Source of the DNA: Candidimonas sp.
GTDB lineage: Bacteria > Pseudomonadota > Gammaproteobacteria > Burkholderiales > Burkholderiaceae_B
Reading direction: 5' to 3'
Assembly (NCBI GenBank): GCA_004297945.1
Contig: SCRC01000063.1
Coordinates: 34,846 to 98,845 of the forward strand
DNA: 64,000 bases
Under the pieces are notes generated by a model that saw only the letters and a list, made by a program, of their open reading frames with translations, was not told the DNA's origin and searched no databases. How positions within the stretch are numbered: the stretch's first letter is position 1; each line of letters opens with the position of its first letter. The translations under genes were made by a program, and so were the position numbers. Shown in pieces: positions 62,124-64,000 of this stretch.

Positions 62124-62813
62124 TTAACCTGGGCTCTTTCTTGGCCGGCCTCGCGCTGCGGGCGCGAGGCGGCGGCTGGCGCGTGCTTCCTGCTGTTGTA
62201 AAAATGAGGCGCTTCCTAGCGCCCATTGGCCGAACAGGGATTGTTCGACCTGCTGGCGCTGACTGAGTAAAAGGCCACTATTCAGTCGTTCCCGATAGCG
62301 GGCTTGTCGATCAAACGGGGTATTGCCATCGTTCCAGTAATCGGGGTGATCGTTTACCCATGTGGCGGGCGTTGCATTGGTGCCTGTATGGTAGGCCGCT
62401 GACGACCAGGGCCAATGTTCGGCGTGATCGACGTAGGACAGGTGCACGGGTAGCGATTCCAGCCAGATGAGCGCTGGCAGTACCCATAAGCCCGGTTCTA
62501 CGAGCGTGCTTCGATATCGTTCCGCAAAAACTCGGCCATGCCGATGCGCCGCGAAACGCCGCCCCAAGGCTTGTACCAGTCTGGACAGATTGCCTTGGCC
62601 CGGCGGAGTGGCGAGCAGGGTAATGCGATCGTTGACCAGCGACCACCCGTGCACGGCAACGTGGTGTTCGGTAGCGCTTTCTTTTAGCCAGATGAGTAGT
62701 TGGTCAAGCTCGGCAGCCGGGCTCGGGTCCGTGGGGCCGGCCAGCGCCTGGGCGAAACGGGCCTGCACCAGTTGCGGAATGTGAGGAGCGTAGAGGCGCG
62801 GCAATCTGGCCAT
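62124..62813 (-). CDS. RAYT-like (REP-associated tyrosine transposase) protein, catalytic residues apparently lost
   Basis: 229 residues. The start MARLPRLYAPHIPQLVQARF, then HHVAVHGWSLVNDRITLLAT, LSRLVQALGRRFAAHRHGRV, FAERYRSTLVEPG and HAEHWPWSSAAYHTG follow the layout of the Y1/IS200-like RAYT family. In active RAYTs the second segment has an N-H-x-H (HUH) metal site and the third has R-R-Y with the nucleophilic Tyr. Here they read N-D-R-I (61-64) and R-R-F (Phe87). So it is likely a non-cutting, domesticated relative, though it may still bind DNA. Four REP-like hairpins sit directly behind its stop. The C-terminus is basic (RGRPRKSPG). Confidence 0.82.
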   Translation of the reverse strand: MARLPRLYAPHIPQLVQARFAQALAGPTDPSPAAELDQLLIWLKESATEHHVAVHGWSLVNDRITLLATPPGQGNLSRLVQALGRRFAAHRHGRVFAERYRSTLVEPGLWVLPALIWLESLPVHLSYVDHAEHWPWSSAAYHTGTNATPATWVNDHPDYWNDGNTPFDRQARYRERLNSGLLLSQRQQVEQSLFGQWALGSASFLQQQEARASRRLAPAARGRPRKSPG

Positions 62814-62902
62814 GGTTTTGACTTGAGGGGCAAATGCAGTGAGACTTGATTCTACTCGCAGCCGCCTGCGGCATAATAGAGGGTCATACGTATATTTTAC
62901 TA

Positions 62903-62917
62903 GCCCACCCGGTGGGC
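62903..62917. promoter_or_regulatory. Palindrome upstream of the formaldehyde dehydrogenase gene (CsoR/FrmR-type operator candidate)
   Basis: GCCCACC-C-GGTGGGC, flanked by TA and ATA, 31 bp before the ATG at 62949. GC-rich inverted repeats with A/T flanks are typical of the DUF156 repressors (CsoR, RcnR, FrmR), and FrmR controls frmA in enterobacteria. No such repressor gene is visible here. Confidence 0.5.
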
Positions 62918-62948
62918 ATAAATACTAGGTCAAGATCAGGAGCCCATC

Positions 62949-64000
62949 ATGAAAACCAAAGCCGCAGTCGCCTGGAAAGCAGGCGCCCCGTTGACGATTG
63001 AAGAGGTTGAGCTTGCAGGGCCTCGAGCCGGAGAGGTGTTGGTCGAAATCAAGGCGACCGGCATCTGCCATACGGATTACTACACGTTGTCGGGCGCGGA
63101 TCCGGAAGGCCTTTTTCCGGCCATCCTGGGGCATGAAGGCGCCGGTGTAGTGCTGGAAACCGGCTCGGGGGTTACAAGCCTCAAGGCGGGGGATCACGTC
63201 ATTCCTTTGTATACGCCAGAGTGCCGCCAGTGCAAATTCTGCCTGTCACGCAAAACCAATCTGTGCCAGGCCATACGTGCCACGCAAGGCAAGGGCCAGA
63301 TGCCAGATGGCACGTCGCGCTTCACGGTCGGCGGCAAACCCATTCACCACTACATGGGGACGTCGACATTTTCCAATCATGTGGTGGTGCCCGAAATTGC
63401 GCTGGCGAAAATCCGCGACGATGCTCCTTTCGACAAGGTCTGCTATATCGGCTGCGGTGTGACGACTGGCGTGGGCGCCGTCGTATTTACGGCCAAGGTT
63501 GAAGCCGGCGCCAATGTGGTGGTGTTCGGCTTGGGGGGCATAGGTCTGAATGTGATTCAGGGCGCCAAAATGGTTGGGGCCGACAAAATCATTGGCGTCG
63601 ATCTGAACCCCAGGCGCGAAGCGCTGGCGCGCCAGTTTGGCATGACGCATTTCATCAATCCGTCCGATGTCGACAATGTGGTGGATCATATTGTTCAGCT
63701 CACCGATGGGGGGGCAGATTATTCGTTTGAATGCATCGGCAATACCAAAGTTATGCGTCAGGCGCTGGAATGCTGTCACAAGGGTTGGGGGCAATCCATC
63801 ATCATCGGGGTGGCCGACGCAGGTGCCGAGATTTCAACCCGACCGTTCCAGTTGGTGACAGGCCGGCAATGGAAGGGTTCGGCGTTTGGCGGCGCGCGCG
63901 GCCGCACGGATGTTCCCAAAATTGTCGACTGGTATATGGATGGCAAGCTCAATATTGATGACCTGATCACCCATATCCTGCCGCTTGAAAAAATCAACGA
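62949..64000 (+). CDS. frmA: S-(hydroxymethyl)glutathione dehydrogenase / class III alcohol dehydrogenase (3' end beyond window)
   Basis: Open from the ATG at 62949 to the window edge: about 350 of the usual 368-370 residues. Start [20 protein letters not shown]; catalytic zinc in [14 protein letters not shown] and GHEGAG; structural zinc in [18 protein letters not shown] site [28 protein letters not shown] is typical of class III. It oxidises the glutathione adduct of formaldehyde. Its own promoter lies in the 135 bp after the divergent RAYT-like gene, with a palindromic operator candidate. Confidence 0.95.
   Translation, partial: MKTKAAVAWKAGAPLTIEEVELAGPRAGEVLVEIKATGICHTDYYTLSGADPEGLFPAILGHEGAGVVLETGSGVTSLKAGDHVIPLYTPECRQCKFCLSRKTNLCQAIRATQGKGQMPDGTSRFTVGGKPIHHYMGTSTFSNHVVVPEIALAKIRDDAPFDKVCYIGCGVTTGVGAVVFTAKVEAGANVVVFGLGGIGLNVIQGAKMVGADKIIGVDLNPRREALARQFGMTHFINPSDVDNVVDHIVQLTDGGADYSFECIGNTKVMRQALECCHKGWGQSIIIGVADAGAEISTRPFQLVTGRQWKGSAFGGARGRTDVPKIVDWYMDGKLNIDDLITHILPLEKIN

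Overview
The window comes from a betaproteobacterium of the order Burkholderiales, most likely an Alcaligenaceae relative of Bordetella, Achromobacter or Pusillimonas. The reasons are the right-hand gene order (gltBD, mlaFEDAC, murA-hisGDBHAFIE-hinT-tatABC, degQ-like, NIF3, mscL, petABC, sspAB), the Bug/TctC-type periplasmic binding protein, and the split hpaG genes. The genus cannot be fixed from the sequence alone.

1-13.1 kb is catabolic and accessory. It holds the start of a peptide-type ABC binding protein, an M20 deacetylase, and the lower homoprotocatechuate (3,4-dihydroxyphenylacetate) meta-cleavage pathway in two divergent blocks: hpaI-hpaH-hpaG2-hpaG1-hpaF on the minus strand, and hpaE-hpaD on the plus strand with hpaR convergent to them. 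Each block has a TTGACA promoter with a near-identical palindromic operator (ATTAAC-NN-GTTAAT) over its -10 region, which fits joint control by a MarR/HpaR regulator. Between the blocks sit a second MarR gene and a three-gene operon (sulfatase, Bug binding protein, TfdA/TauD-like dioxygenase).

13.1-21.7 kb is a second catabolic cassette: an IclR regulator facing a crotonase / ABC transporter / CoA-ligase operon. A 29-bp exact direct repeat lies on each side of it. 21.7-24.4 kb has small stress-type proteins (CsbD, DUF1328) and an AsmA-like protein.

24.6-27.8 kb is a kaiC-kaiB-Crp operon with overlapping genes. KaiC has both ATPase domains and keeps the Ser-Thr phosphosite pair. No kaiA is present. 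28.05-30.57 kb is a very small integrated element: a tyrosine integrase and a higBA toxin-antitoxin pair, flanked by a 44-bp duplication of the 3' end of tRNA-Thr(TGT).

30.6-64 kb is core genome: an FAD dehydrogenase, sspAB, cytochrome bc1, mscL, NIF3, a Deg protease, Tat export, histidine biosynthesis, murA, bolA, an ABC-2 exporter, Mla lipid transport, a split chromate transporter and glutamate synthase. It ends with a REP-associated-transposase-like gene and a glutathione-dependent formaldehyde dehydrogenase cut by the window edge.

Twelve copies of a 27-nt hairpin repeat are scattered from 22 to 62 kb: a GTAG foot, a 7-bp stem, a fixed CTTGT loop and an ATC tail. The stem sequences differ between copies but always pair. 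One copy lies in frame inside tatB, and four sit beside the transposase-like gene, whose HUH and tyrosine catalytic residues appear to be lost. The kai operon, this REP/RAYT-like system and the tRNA-Thr mini-element are the most unusual features.
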